Assembly: GCA_030148025.1 (NCBI GenBank) | Contig: JASBUG010000037.1 | Span: 111,876 to 175,875 of the forward strand | Reading direction: 5' to 3' | Origin: Flavobacteriaceae bacterium | Lineage (GTDB): Bacteria; Bacteroidota; Bacteroidia; Flavobacteriales; Flavobacteriaceae | DNA length: 64,000 bases | In this document: piece after piece, positions 55,564-64,000 of the stretch | Numbering within the stretch: the stretch's first letter is position 1 | Layout: each line of letters begins with the position of its first letter | Notes under the pieces: generated by a model | Told to the model about the DNA's origin: nothing | The model's database searches: none | Seen by the model: only the letters and a program-made list of their open reading frames with translations | Position numbers and translations under genes: made by a program

Positions 55564-57015
55564 TTATTCTTCCCATTTCCAATCGCCACCAATAATAAGT
55601 TTTTCTTTAAGATTATTCTTAATCATAAAGTCTCTGGTGGTTTCGCTGTCCATTTTTGTTGCAGGCAAAGTTTCAGCATTCGCTAAACCATAAAGCATCA
55701 TAGTACCAAAGCGTGCTGTATTTTTTATATGATCTGGATTTACTAAATGGAAATCATCACAATCAGAATGGTAGCAACTATAAATGGATCTATCTAAATT
55801 ACTATGTACAGATAAAATTGGGATACCTTCTAGCATAAATGGTTGATGGTCACTATGTAATCCAGTTCTGTTTGAGAAACTATTTTTATAAATGGAGTCC
55901 TGATCTTTAATAGTGGCACCTAAAGTTTTAAAGAAATCTTCATTATCTAGCTTTCCTCCAGCATTCATTCCAACAGGGTTACCAGACATATCCAGATTCA
56001 TCATGTACTTAATATTATCTATAGTGTTGTTTTTAATAGCTTCAGCCACCATATGTCGTGACCCTAAAAGACCTTGTTCTTCACCCATGAACATTACAAA
56101 CTTTACAGTTCTTTTTGGCTTTAAGTTGTTAGCTTTAAAAGCGCGAGCAATATCTACTATGGCGAATGATCCAATACCATTATCTATAGCGCCAGTAGAC
56201 AGATCCCAAGAATCTAAATGGCCACCTAGAATAATTTCTTCTTCAGGAAGTTCGCTGCCCTTTAAAGTAGCAATGACATTTCTTGCTTTGATCATGTTGC
56301 TATTATTGGTCATATTTATAGTTGCTGTAGAAGAAGTGGTTTTTAATTTTTCTTTTAAAGCCATACCATCTTCTTTACCAATACAAACAGCAGGAACAGG
56401 GAGTAAAGCTCCAGTAACAGAAGCGGTTCCTGTTAATAGAACACCATCGTCAACTTGATTAATAATAATGATGCCAATAGCACCATACTTTATTGCTAAA
56501 GCAGATTTTTCACTTCTATGTAAATTGGTCAAACCTTCTGGACTACCTTTTAAGATACTAATATAGACAAGCGCAATATTACCTTTAACAGCGTCTGGAT
56601 TAGCTAAATAATCAGCTTCTAGTCCATTACCCATATCAACAATTTTTCCAGTAACATTAGCCTTAACTGGTGAGTGACCAAGAGTCACTACTTTGGTGTC
56701 GTTTCCATCTATTTGAAGCGAAACTTCTCCTCTTGACCAAGCTTCAACTTCAAACGATTGATACTCTACATCAGTAAAACCATACTCTTTAAATTTGTTA
56801 TACGTATAGGTTTCTGCTTTTGCACCATTTTCTGAGCCTGTTAATCGATGTCCAATAGTTTCTATAGCGTCTTTTAAGTTGTTATAGGCTTCAGAGTTTG
56901 CTTTTACTTCAGTATCAATTTTTGCGAATAATTCAGAATTTGACAATGTTTTTTCTTGCTCATTACAGGAAAAAATAATTCCTGCCAAAGCAAATGCGAT
57001 TAGTGTTTTTTTCAT
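55564..57015 (-). CDS. M28-family zinc metallopeptidase lipoprotein
   Basis: A 483-residue lipoprotein (signal ending GIIFSC). A PA-like insert at ~130-230 is followed by the M28 catalytic domain: zinc ligands in GGHLDSWDLSTGAIDNGIGS, the catalytic Glu pair in FMGEEQGLLGS, Asp in MNLDMSGNP and a late His in HSDHQPF. These are aminopeptidase or carboxypeptidase Q-like enzymes acting on peptides outside the inner membrane. It begins 28 bases after the large BNR-repeat gene and is probably cotranscribed. Confidence 0.92.
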   Translation of the reverse strand: MKKTLIAFALAGIIFSCNEQEKTLSNSELFAKIDTEVKANSEAYNNLKDAIETIGHRLTGSENGAKAETYTYNKFKEYGFTDVEYQSFEVEAWSRGEVSLQIDGNDTKVVTLGHSPVKANVTGKIVDMGNGLEADYLANPDAVKGNIALVYISILKGSPEGLTNLHRSEKSALAIKYGAIGIIIINQVDDGVLLTGTASVTGALLPVPAVCIGKEDGMALKEKLKTTSSTATINMTNNSNMIKARNVIATLKGSELPEEEIILGGHLDSWDLSTGAIDNGIGSFAIVDIARAFKANNLKPKRTVKFVMFMGEEQGLLGSRHMVAEAIKNNTIDNIKYMMNLDMSGNPVGMNAGGKLDNEDFFKTLGATIKDQDSIYKNSFSNRTGLHSDHQPFMLEGIPILSVHSNLDRSIYSCYHSDCDDFHLVNPDHIKNTARFGTMMLYGLANAETLPATKMDSETTRDFMIKNNLKEKLIIGGDWKWEE

Positions 57016-57043
57016 TTTAAGAAATTATGATTGGTTATTTAGT

Positions 57044-60000
57044 TTACATTTTTATTTTTTTCTCTAGCTCAATTTTAAGCTTACTTTTTTCAAGTTGACG
57101 ATTAAGTTTGTCTACTTCAGTATTTACTATAGTGTTAAATCGTTTGCTTATAGCTTGTAATCTTCCGTTGAATATTGCAGCTACTTCTTTTTGTTGCTCC
57201 GTTGGTTTAAAATCTATTCCATGACCACCAAGATCGCTAGCCAGAGCACTTAAACGACCATAGAGTTTCATAGGAGATCTAAAGGCGTCTTCTCGAGCTC
57301 CAGTTAAATGAATATCGTAAAGCGAACCAGCAACGGATTCGGCTTTTTGCAATAATAACTGAGCATTTTTAATATCTTTTTTGCGAGTTAATTTCGGAAT
57401 AAGAACATTTAATTCACTACGGATAATCTCTACAGTATTGATCATGTTTACCGCAATATTCATGGCGTCTCTTAACTCTAGTGATAGAGCAACTTGTTTT
57501 TTAATATCGTCTATAGAACCTTCAGATTTTGGGTCTTTTAGAACGGTTAATTCACGAATAAATTCTTGTTCTCCAACAATTAATTTTACTTTATAAGTGT
57601 CAGGAACTGCTTTGGGCCCAAACTGTCCACGCCATAAATCCAAATCCCAAGTTACCAATGGTCTCCAACCTTCACCATTAAGTTGCACCCAAGGTCTACC
57701 AGGAGGTGTTGATCGTAAATAAGGTTTGTAAGTTGGTTCATAACGTAAATCCCACATTACTCTATTAATTCCTGCTTTATTACTTCCTTTTAATGTTCTA
57801 ATAATTTCATCATTTTGAGACAAAATTTGAATTTCAACTTTCTCTTTTGAATCTTCTTTTAAATAATAATTGATTTCTGCTCCATAAGCTGGATTTCTAC
57901 CAGAGTTCATACTTGGTCCATCGGTTTTTATGCTTTGTTTGTTGTGAAACCTATAAGCTTGCCTTAAACTAAACAAATGTACATCTGAGTTTAGAGCATC
58001 ATCTACATATTCTCTTAATGGAGAAATATTATCGAGGATATAATAACCTCTACCGTAAGTGCCAATTACTAAATCATCAAAACGCTCTTGAATTTCTAAC
58101 CAATAAATTGGTGCAGGCGGTAAATTATTTTTTAAACGCATCCAGTTTTCACCATCATCATGACTTATATAAAGGCCATTATCAACACCTAAATACAACA
58201 TACCTTCCTTTTTAGGATCTTCTTTAATAACATGAGCGAAACTGTGAATAGATTTTGGAACACTTTTGCTTATTAATTTCCATGATTGACCATAGTCGGT
58301 CGTTTTATATACAAAAGGATCGAAATTACCCATGTGATGAAGATCTACAGTTATGTAAACTGTACCTTTATTATATCTCGAAATTTCAATATTTGATATG
58401 GTTCCCCATTCTGGTATATCGGGAATGTTTTTTGAAACATTTATCCATTCTTTTCCAAAGTTTTTGGTAACATGAACTTGCCCATCGTTACTTCCTGTCC
58501 AAATAACACCTTCTTCTAATTTTGACTCTTCTATAGAGATTAAAACTGCACCATCCCAAGTCATTAAATTATCTATAGCGATTCCTCCAGAACTTTCTTG
58601 ATGCGATTTAATGTTAAGTGTTAGATCTGGACTAATTACTTGCCAACTATTACCATTATCATCACTTTTATGAACAAATTGACTACCCACATACACACGA
58701 TGTTTTACATGGTTTGAAAAGGTTAAAGGAAAATTCCAATACCAGCGATATTTCATATCCTTAGGCGCCCAACCATAACCAGCTTCTGGCCATACGCGAA
58801 CATCTTGTGCGTGATCAGTTCTTAAATCATAGCGTTCTAAACCACCATCATAACAACCAGACCAAACAATATTATTGTCAAACGGATCAGGTTGTGCAAA
58901 ACCACTTTCACAACCTCCAACGCCTTTCCATAAACCTATAGGAATATAGCCTTGTAAGCTGTTGCTCGGACCTTTATATGAGTAACCATCTTGCCTGTTT
59001 CCATAAACGTTGTAAGGAATTTGATCGTCTGTAGCTACATGATACATTTGAGCAATTGGTAGCACAATACGCTGGTAAGTCTTACCACGATTCATACTTA
59101 TGCTGGCGCACCCATCGTGAGCTACCATAATGCGATCTGCATTTGTTGGATCAATCCAAATATCATGATTATCTCCTCCTGCTGAATAGCCTCCCTTTAG
59201 TGTTTTACCTCCATCTTTAGAAACAATGAATTTTACATTGGCGATATATATTTCATCAGGATTATCTGTAGAAACACGCATTCTTGTGTAATAAGGTGCA
59301 CGTTCATTAATGTCATGATTTCTGGTCATAAGTGTCCAGGTTTCACCAAAATCTTCAGTTCTATATAAAGCTGGACTTTCAATTTCAAAAAGGGCATAAG
59401 CTATATTTGGATTTGAATGAGAAATGGCTACTCCAGTTTTTCCTACTGGATGATCTTTTCCTCCAGGAAGCCCATTTTCGTTCATGTTTTTCCAAGTTTT
59501 TCCGCCATCAGTCGATCTGTAAATTCCTCCTCCGGTACCACCACTATTAAGTCCCCAGGTATTTATATGAATTGACCACATTCCAACTAATAAATTATCA
59601 GGGTTTTTTGGATCGATCTCTATGTCTGCTGCACCTGTATTTTCATCTATAAACAGAATTCTATCCCAAGTTTTTCCACCATCAGTTGTTTTAAAAATAC
59701 CACGTTCTTGTTGTGGACCAAAGGTATGTCCTAAAGCTGCGGCATAAACTATATCTGGATTGGTTGGATGCACAATAACTCGACCAATACGACCTGTTTT
59801 TTCAAGTCCCATGTGCTTCCATGTTTTACCAGCATCTTCAGATTTATATATACCGTCGCCCATGGCATGCGCAGGACGAATAATAAAAGTTTCTCCAGTG
59901 CCGACCCAAAGTATGTCTGGGTTAGAAGGTGTGACGGCTAGTGATCCAATTGAGGACACATCTTGTTTGTCGAAAATTGATTTCCAGTTAAGACCTCCAT

Positions 60001-60211
60001 CAGTAGTTTTCCATAAACCTCCCGAAGCAGCACCAATATAGCTAATCATTGGATCTCCTGGTACACCAGCTACAGCAATAGCTCTATTTCCTTCGGGTCC
60101 AATAAATCGGAAATTTAGGTTTTTAAATACAGTGTTATCAACTTGAGCAGAATGATTTTGAATTGAAAAAATGCTTAATAAAAAGCAAAAGATAATCAGC
60201 TTATGTTTCAT
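57044..60211 (-). CDS. Secreted VPS10/sortilin-like BNR-repeat protein, 1055 residues
   Basis: A 1055-residue exported protein (signal ending NHSAQ). Asp-box repeats (KTTDGGLNWKSI, KSEDAGKTWKHM, KTTDGGKTWDRI, RSTDGGKTWKNM) run through residues ~40-730 and indicate one or two propellers. Residues ~760-900 form a beta domain with GINRVMWDLRYEPTYKP, and ~930-1055 are helical. It is paralogous to the 923-residue gene but larger, and pairs with the M28 peptidase. I cannot assign an enzyme activity. Confidence 0.85.
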   Translation of the reverse strand: MKHKLIIFCFLLSIFSIQNHSAQVDNTVFKNLNFRFIGPEGNRAIAVAGVPGDPMISYIGAASGGLWKTTDGGLNWKSIFDKQDVSSIGSLAVTPSNPDILWVGTGETFIIRPAHAMGDGIYKSEDAGKTWKHMGLEKTGRIGRVIVHPTNPDIVYAAALGHTFGPQQERGIFKTTDGGKTWDRILFIDENTGAADIEIDPKNPDNLLVGMWSIHINTWGLNSGGTGGGIYRSTDGGKTWKNMNENGLPGGKDHPVGKTGVAISHSNPNIAYALFEIESPALYRTEDFGETWTLMTRNHDINERAPYYTRMRVSTDNPDEIYIANVKFIVSKDGGKTLKGGYSAGGDNHDIWIDPTNADRIMVAHDGCASISMNRGKTYQRIVLPIAQMYHVATDDQIPYNVYGNRQDGYSYKGPSNSLQGYIPIGLWKGVGGCESGFAQPDPFDNNIVWSGCYDGGLERYDLRTDHAQDVRVWPEAGYGWAPKDMKYRWYWNFPLTFSNHVKHRVYVGSQFVHKSDDNGNSWQVISPDLTLNIKSHQESSGGIAIDNLMTWDGAVLISIEESKLEEGVIWTGSNDGQVHVTKNFGKEWINVSKNIPDIPEWGTISNIEISRYNKGTVYITVDLHHMGNFDPFVYKTTDYGQSWKLISKSVPKSIHSFAHVIKEDPKKEGMLYLGVDNGLYISHDDGENWMRLKNNLPPAPIYWLEIQERFDDLVIGTYGRGYYILDNISPLREYVDDALNSDVHLFSLRQAYRFHNKQSIKTDGPSMNSGRNPAYGAEINYYLKEDSKEKVEIQILSQNDEIIRTLKGSNKAGINRVMWDLRYEPTYKPYLRSTPPGRPWVQLNGEGWRPLVTWDLDLWRGQFGPKAVPDTYKVKLIVGEQEFIRELTVLKDPKSEGSIDDIKKQVALSLELRDAMNIAVNMINTVEIIRSELNVLIPKLTRKKDIKNAQLLLQKAESVAGSLYDIHLTGAREDAFRSPMKLYGRLSALASDLGGHGIDFKPTEQQKEVAAIFNGRLQAISKRFNTIVNTEVDKLNRQLEKSKLKIELEKKIKM

Positions 60212-60251
60212 TATTTAATTGGTTGGTTAGCAATGAAAATAGAAATGAAAC

Positions 60252-60277
60252 CAAATATAGAGAAACTGTCTAAGCAA
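60252..60277 (-). promoter_or_regulatory. Probable promoter of the BNR-repeat/M28 operon
   Basis: On the minus strand TATATTTG (60252-60259) is a perfect -7 element, with TTG at 60275-60277 as a possible -33 at 15 bases. The ATG is 41 bases downstream. Confidence 0.5.
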
Positions 60278-60344
60278 TTAAACTTAAAAATGTTAATGTT
60301 GTTTAATTATTTGTATTGGTAAGAGCCCTTTAAGAGGTAATTAT

Positions 60345-60352
60345 TACATTTG
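60345..60352 (+). promoter_or_regulatory. -7 element for aminopeptidase P
   Basis: TACATTTG fits TAnnTTTG and lies 19 bases before the ATG at 60372. The -33 spacing is not good. Confidence 0.4.
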
Positions 60353-60371
60353 TTTTTTAAACAAAAAGACT

Positions 60372-61664
60372 ATGAAATACCACCCAATAAACAATAGGTT
60401 ATTTATAAAGAATAGAGGAAAATTTACGGCTCAAATGAAGTCGAAAGCTATTGCGGTTTTTAATTCTAACGATATTTATACGACTGGTGCAGACAGTTCG
60501 CTTCCGTTTCATCAGCATAGAGATATATTTTACTTAAGTGGTGTTGATCAGGAAGAGAGTATTTTGTTGTTGTTTCCAGATGCTTTAGAGAAAAAACATA
60601 GAGAGGTATTGTTTGTGAAAGAAACCAATGATCATATAGCTATTTGGGAAGGCGCTAAATTAACCAAAGCACAAGCTACTGCTACATCAGGTATCGAGAC
60701 AGTGTATTGGTTAAGTGATTTTGATAAGGTGTTTTTTGATCTGATGACTGAAGCCGAAACGATATACTTTAATACCAATGAACATTACCGTCAGGCTGTT
60801 GAAATGGAAACGCGTGAAGACCGTTTTATTAAAATGGTAAAAGATAAGTTTCCTGCTCATAGTTGGGCAAAAAGCTTTCCTATTCTTCAAAATATAAGAG
60901 GAGTAAAAGAACAGGAAGAAATAGACCTTTTGCAAACAGCTTGTGATATCACAGAAAAGGGCTTTAGACGTATTTTACAGTTTGTAAAACCTGGAGTTAT
61001 GGAGTATGAGATTGAAGCCGAATATATGCATGAGTTTTTAAGAAATCGCTCTAAGGGGTTTGCATATACGCCAATAATAGGATCAGGATTTAATGCTTGT
61101 GTACTTCACTATATAGAAAACAATCAAACCTGTAAAGATGGCGATATGTTACTGATGGATGTTGGAGCAGAATATGCTAACTATTCTAGTGATATGACAA
61201 GAACTATTCCTGTAAATGGAAAGTTCACTGATAGACAAAGAGCAGTTTATAATGCCGTACACCGTGTAAAAGATGAAGCAACAAAGATGCTAGTTCCTGG
61301 AACTATTTGGGCAGATTACCATGTTGAGGTAGGAAAAATAATGACCTCTGAATTATTAGGATTAGGGCTAATTGATAAAGCTGATGTGCAAAATGAAGAC
61401 CCTAAATGGCCTGCTTATAAAAAGTATTTTATGCATGGTACATCTCACCATATGGGATTAGATACTCATGATTATGGCGAATTGAAAACTCCAATGAAAG
61501 CAGGTATGGTATTTACTGTTGAACCTGGAATTTATATTCCAAAAGAAAATATGGGAATACGTTTGGAAGATGATGTAGTGGTTCAGGAAACCGGAGTGCC
61601 ATTAAATCTTATGAAAAACATTCCGATAGATGCAGATGAGATAGAAGAATTAATGAATTCATAA
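60372..61664 (+). CDS. pepP: Aminopeptidase P family protein (M24)
   Basis: A 430-residue cytoplasmic metallopeptidase that removes N-terminal residues preceding proline. The N-terminal creatinase-type domain occupies ~1-170. The M24 core carries the metal ligands: two Asp in LLMDVGAEYANYSSDMTRT, His in MHGTSHHMGLDTHD, Glu in TVEPGIYIP and Glu in GIRLEDDVVV. It acts downstream of the secreted peptidases in peptide use, as far as context suggests. Ends at a strong terminator. Confidence 0.93.
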   Translation: MKYHPINNRLFIKNRGKFTAQMKSKAIAVFNSNDIYTTGADSSLPFHQHRDIFYLSGVDQEESILLLFPDALEKKHREVLFVKETNDHIAIWEGAKLTKAQATATSGIETVYWLSDFDKVFFDLMTEAETIYFNTNEHYRQAVEMETREDRFIKMVKDKFPAHSWAKSFPILQNIRGVKEQEEIDLLQTACDITEKGFRRILQFVKPGVMEYEIEAEYMHEFLRNRSKGFAYTPIIGSGFNACVLHYIENNQTCKDGDMLLMDVGAEYANYSSDMTRTIPVNGKFTDRQRAVYNAVHRVKDEATKMLVPGTIWADYHVEVGKIMTSELLGLGLIDKADVQNEDPKWPAYKKYFMHGTSHHMGLDTHDYGELKTPMKAGMVFTVEPGIYIPKENMGIRLEDDVVVQETGVPLNLMKNIPIDADEIEELMNS

Positions 61665-61667
61665 AAC

Positions 61668-61696
61668 AAAAATGCCGCTTAAAAGCGGCATTTTTT
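61668..61696. terminator. Bidirectional terminator
   Basis: AAAAATGCCGCTT, loop AA, AAGCGGCATTTTTT between the convergent pepP and HMA-lipoprotein genes. Confidence 0.9.
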
Positions 61697-61713
61697 ATAA
61701 CTATATTTTATAA

Positions 61714-62226
61714 TTAAGCTTTGTCTTTCTTTTCAGCACAGCATGCTTTTTTACAATCTTCAGCACAAGCTTTTTTCTCTGCTTCAGTTTTGTCTTTACA
61801 ACACGCTTTATCACAATCTTCTTTACATTCTTTTTTAGTTGAAAATTCTTCAACAACCTTCATGTCACTTACCTTATAGGTGTCTGCTGTTTTGTTTACT
61901 GTTGCTTCTAAAGATTCGTGATTAACAACAGCTTCATCATATTCAACCATAGCCAATTTTCTTTCAAAATCAACTTTTACATCCTTAACACCATCCATTT
62001 TATTAATCTTTTTCTGTATAAGTCTAGCACAACCAACTTCACAAGTCATTCCATCTATTGTAAACTCAGATTTAATAAAATTAGCATCAGGGTTTAATTT
62101 CTTTTCAGCTTTTACAGCTACTGTTTTTGCTTCAACCGATTTTACTTCAGGGGTTGTTTCATTTTTACAAGAAACAAATAAAGCTGTTACCATAACAAGA
62201 GCTAAAATATTTTTCAATGTCTTCAT
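61714..62226 (-). CDS. Lipoprotein with HMA domain and Cys-rich metal-binding tail
   Basis: A 170-residue lipoprotein (signal ending LFVSC). A heavy-metal-associated domain covers ~50-120; its metal loop is GMTCEVGC (C62 and C66), a CxxxC spacing rather than the usual CxxC. Residues ~128-170 hold two copies of a CxEDCxKACC unit (eight Cys) among Lys and Glu, like a short metallothionein. It probably binds copper, zinc or mercury in the periplasm. It is not in the efflux operon at 23-29 kb. Confidence 0.85.
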   Translation of the reverse strand: MKTLKNILALVMVTALFVSCKNETTPEVKSVEAKTVAVKAEKKLNPDANFIKSEFTIDGMTCEVGCARLIQKKINKMDGVKDVKVDFERKLAMVEYDEAVVNHESLEATVNKTADTYKVSDMKVVEEFSTKKECKEDCDKACCKDKTEAEKKACAEDCKKACCAEKKDKA

Positions 62227-62319
62227 AAGTATTTAATATTAAGATGCATGCAAAATTACTAATTAATACTGTTACTTGTGATTAAAATTCTCACTTTTGT
62301 GGTGTCGTAACTTATAACT

Positions 62320-63195
62320 ATGCATACGGGAAATAAAAAATGGTTCTACTTAGTTATTCTTTCCATTATTTGGGGGAGCTCATTTATACTAATAAAAAAG
62401 AGTTTAATAGGATTAACGCCATTGCAGTTAGGTGCTTTGCGAATTATTATATCTGGACTTTTCATTTTTATTTTTGGCTTACATACCATTAATACTATTA
62501 CAAAGAAGCAATGGAAATGGTTAATTATCTCTGGGTTTTTGGGAACATTTTTTCCTGCGTTCTTGTTTGCTTATGCTGAGACTGAGATCGATAGTGCCGT
62601 AGCTTCTATTTTAAATTCCTTAGTGCCTTTAAACACCATTTTATTTGGTTTTGCAGTATTTAAAATTGCCTCAACGAAAAGACAAATGTGGGGTGTTATC
62701 ATCGGATTTATAGGAACAGCACTTCTTATATTAAAAGGGGCAGAGCTAAATCCTCATCAAAACTATTTATATGCTGGATTTGTAGTGCTTTCAACTGTTA
62801 TGTATGCGTTTAATGTAAACATTATTAAAAAGTATTTGCAAGACGTAAAAGCAATAACCATTGCAGTTGGAAATTTTACTTCTATTATTATTCCAGCAAT
62901 AATTGTGCTTTTGGCAACTGGGTTTTTCTCTAAAACTACTTTTGAACAACCAGATATTATGATGTCTTTACTATATGTTACTATTCTTTCTGCGTTTGGA
63001 ACAGCACTTGCAAAAGTGTTGTTTAACAAGTTAGTTCAAATGGCTACACCAGTATTTGCTTCATCGGTAACATATAGCATGCCTATTGTAGCTGTGGGTT
63101 GGGGATTATTAGATGGTGAAGGCTTTAGTTTGTTGCAAGCCATGGCGACTATTTTAATACTTGCAGGGATCTATTTGGCTAATAAAAGAAATTGA
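62320..63195 (+). CDS. EamA/DMT-family membrane transporter
   Basis: A 291-residue inner-membrane protein with ten hydrophobic helices arranged as two EamA repeats. The first contains WGSSFILIKKSL and the second ends VAVGWGLLDGEGFSLLQAMATILILAGIYLANKRN. Members export or exchange metabolites such as amino acids or nucleotides; substrate unknown. Confidence 0.9.
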   Translation: MHTGNKKWFYLVILSIIWGSSFILIKKSLIGLTPLQLGALRIIISGLFIFIFGLHTINTITKKQWKWLIISGFLGTFFPAFLFAYAETEIDSAVASILNSLVPLNTILFGFAVFKIASTKRQMWGVIIGFIGTALLILKGAELNPHQNYLYAGFVVLSTVMYAFNVNIIKKYLQDVKAITIAVGNFTSIIIPAIIVLLATGFFSKTTFEQPDIMMSLLYVTILSAFGTALAKVLFNKLVQMATPVFASSVTYSMPIVAVGWGLLDGEGFSLLQAMATILILAGIYLANKRN

Positions 63196-63294
63196 TTTTC
63201 AGGGCGTTAATTTTAAATAGGTTTAAATAAAATTAGGAATACCGTATTTTTTTTCCGAAATTTAAGGTGCTTCATTTTCGACCACAAAACAGAT

Positions 63295-63744
63295 ATGGTT
63301 ATGAAAAGAGTAGCTCTTCCAGTTCGTTTCGGTATTGCAATTAGTGGTTCATTAATTGCCTTCTTTTTGATATTATCACTATTTAAACAACACACAAATC
63401 CGGTATATAGTTTATTTAATGTAATAATTACTGGATTTGGAATTTACGAAGCGATAAAATCGTATAAACTTAGAAGAGGTGGTGCATTTACCTATACAGG
63501 AGGATCTGTAGTAGGGTTGGTCGCAGGTTTTATAGCTACTCTAATCTTTACAATTTTCTTCACACTTTATGTAACAGAAATTGACACCTCATTCTTGTCA
63601 AATGTCCTTACAAGTTACAAGGGAGGATATGACGTAAGTATTGGATTGATTATTTTTTTAGTGGCCATTATGGGCTTTGCTACAACAGTAGTTCTTACTT
63701 TATCTTTCATGCAGTTATTTAAAACCAGTCGAAACCTTCGATAA
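63295..63744 (+). CDS. DUF4199-like membrane protein
   Basis: A 149-residue membrane protein with four hydrophobic helices at ~10-30, ~38-55, ~70-95 and ~113-140. The sequence FGIYEAIKSYKLRRGGAFTYTGGSVVGLVAGF has the layout of DUF4199 proteins, common in Bacteroidota and of unknown function. ATGs at 63295 and 63301 are both possible starts. Confidence 0.7.
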   Translation: MVMKRVALPVRFGIAISGSLIAFFLILSLFKQHTNPVYSLFNVIITGFGIYEAIKSYKLRRGGAFTYTGGSVVGLVAGFIATLIFTIFFTLYVTEIDTSFLSNVLTSYKGGYDVSIGLIIFLVAIMGFATTVVLTLSFMQLFKTSRNLR

Positions 63745-63758
63745 ATAGGGTTAAATGA

Positions 63759-63789
63759 TTTGCAGTTTAATTAATTAGCAGTATATTTG
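63759..63789 (+). promoter_or_regulatory. Promoter of rplU
   Basis: TTTG (63759-63762), 19 bases, TATATTTG (63782-63789): an exact match to the Bacteroidota housekeeping promoter, 41 bases before the rplU ATG. Confidence 0.8.
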
Positions 63790-63830
63790 CACTCATTTTT
63801 TGAACAAATTAATAAATAAAACGTTACGCT

Positions 63831-64000
63831 ATGTACGCAATTGTAGAGATAGCAGGGCAACAATTTAAAGTTGAAAAAGACCAGAAAGTGTTTGTTCACC
63901 GTTTACAAACTGAAGAAGGAAAGAAAGTAGCTTTCGATAATGTACTTCTTGTAGCAGATGGTGACAATGTAACTGTAGGCGCCCCAGCTATAGACGGAGC
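63831..64000 (+). CDS. rplU: Ribosomal protein bL21 (3' end outside window)
   Basis: ATG at 63831 opens a frame that runs off the window after 56 complete codons. It begins [18 protein letters not shown] and continues with [18 protein letters not shown], the conserved N-terminal barrel of L21, a large-subunit protein binding 23S rRNA. The start is supported by a perfect upstream promoter. rpmA would be expected next. Confidence 0.96.
   Translation, partial: MYAIVEIAGQQFKVEKDQKVFVHRLQTEEGKKVAFDNVLLVADGDNVTVGAPAIDG

Noticed and set aside
55913..56458. A 181-codon open frame antisense to the M28 peptidase gene.
   Set aside because: The sense frame carries all the zinc-site motifs; the antisense product has none.

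Overview
The window is a stretch of low-GC (roughly one third G+C), gene-dense chromosome from a member of the Bacteroidota, almost certainly a Flavobacteriaceae. The grounds are: a mutY-ssb-gldE-gldD gliding-motility cluster; promoters of the TTTG(-33)/TAnnTTTG(-7) type; few Shine-Dalgarno sequences; LytTR two-component systems; a three-gene succinate dehydrogenase with a single cytochrome b; many lipoproteins and outer-membrane beta-barrels; and an RND pump fused to its outer-membrane channel. I cannot fix the genus. I saw no rRNA, tRNA, CRISPR, insertion sequence or prophage. No gene-free gap exceeds about 210 bases once small genes are counted.

Layout. 1-2.4 kb: 3' part of thiL, two paralogous small Cys/His proteins and an alpha/beta hydrolase. 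2.4-5.8 kb: brnQ, an AraC regulator, then a putative regulated module (31-residue CxxC peptide, AhpD-like protein, cupredoxin-like protein). 5.8-7.9 kb: an ACT-domain protein divergent from aspartate kinase. 7.9-11.4 kb: mutY-ssb-gldE-gldD. 11.5-13.7 kb: HU, a 30-residue basic peptide and RNase G. 13.8-16.6 kb: a lipoprotein with a toxin-like C-terminal domain, a translationally coupled probable immunity gene and a periplasmic glutaredoxin-like protein; this is the most accessory-looking part. 16.7-19.5 kb: aldo/keto reductase, OmpA-like lipoprotein, exonuclease III.

19.6-29.7 kb: a large outer-membrane protein, then a heavy-metal efflux operon (His-rich protein, CzcA-type pump fused to a TolC-type channel, adaptor lipoprotein) and a small outer-membrane protein. 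29.8-35.5 kb: glyS, a coiled-coil membrane protein, a ComF-like protein, an Ig-like lipoprotein and an omega-amidase-type hydrolase. 35.5-44.8 kb: GNAT acetyltransferase, serine hydrolase, methionine aminotransferase, two LytS/LytTR two-component systems, a single-cysteine thioredoxin-like protein and a membrane-anchored MutS-type ATPase. 45-48.4 kb: outer-membrane receptor and a secreted hydrolase. 48.4-51.9 kb: sdhCAB. 52-61.7 kb: two VPS10/BNR-repeat secreted proteins with an M28 peptidase, a cyclophilin lipoprotein and aminopeptidase P, which looks like peptide and protein turnover in the cell envelope. 61.7-64 kb: metal-binding HMA lipoprotein, EamA transporter, DUF4199-like protein and the start of rplU.

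How the parts relate. Most of the window is flavobacterial core genome. The parts most worth following up are the lipoprotein toxin/immunity pair; the AraC operator with its CxxC-peptide operon; the bS22/mS38-like basic peptide; the RNase G leader; the repeats in front of the efflux operon; and the sensor kinase with a periplasmic cysteine cluster divergent from a thioredoxin-like gene. All family assignments come from reading the sequence without a database search.
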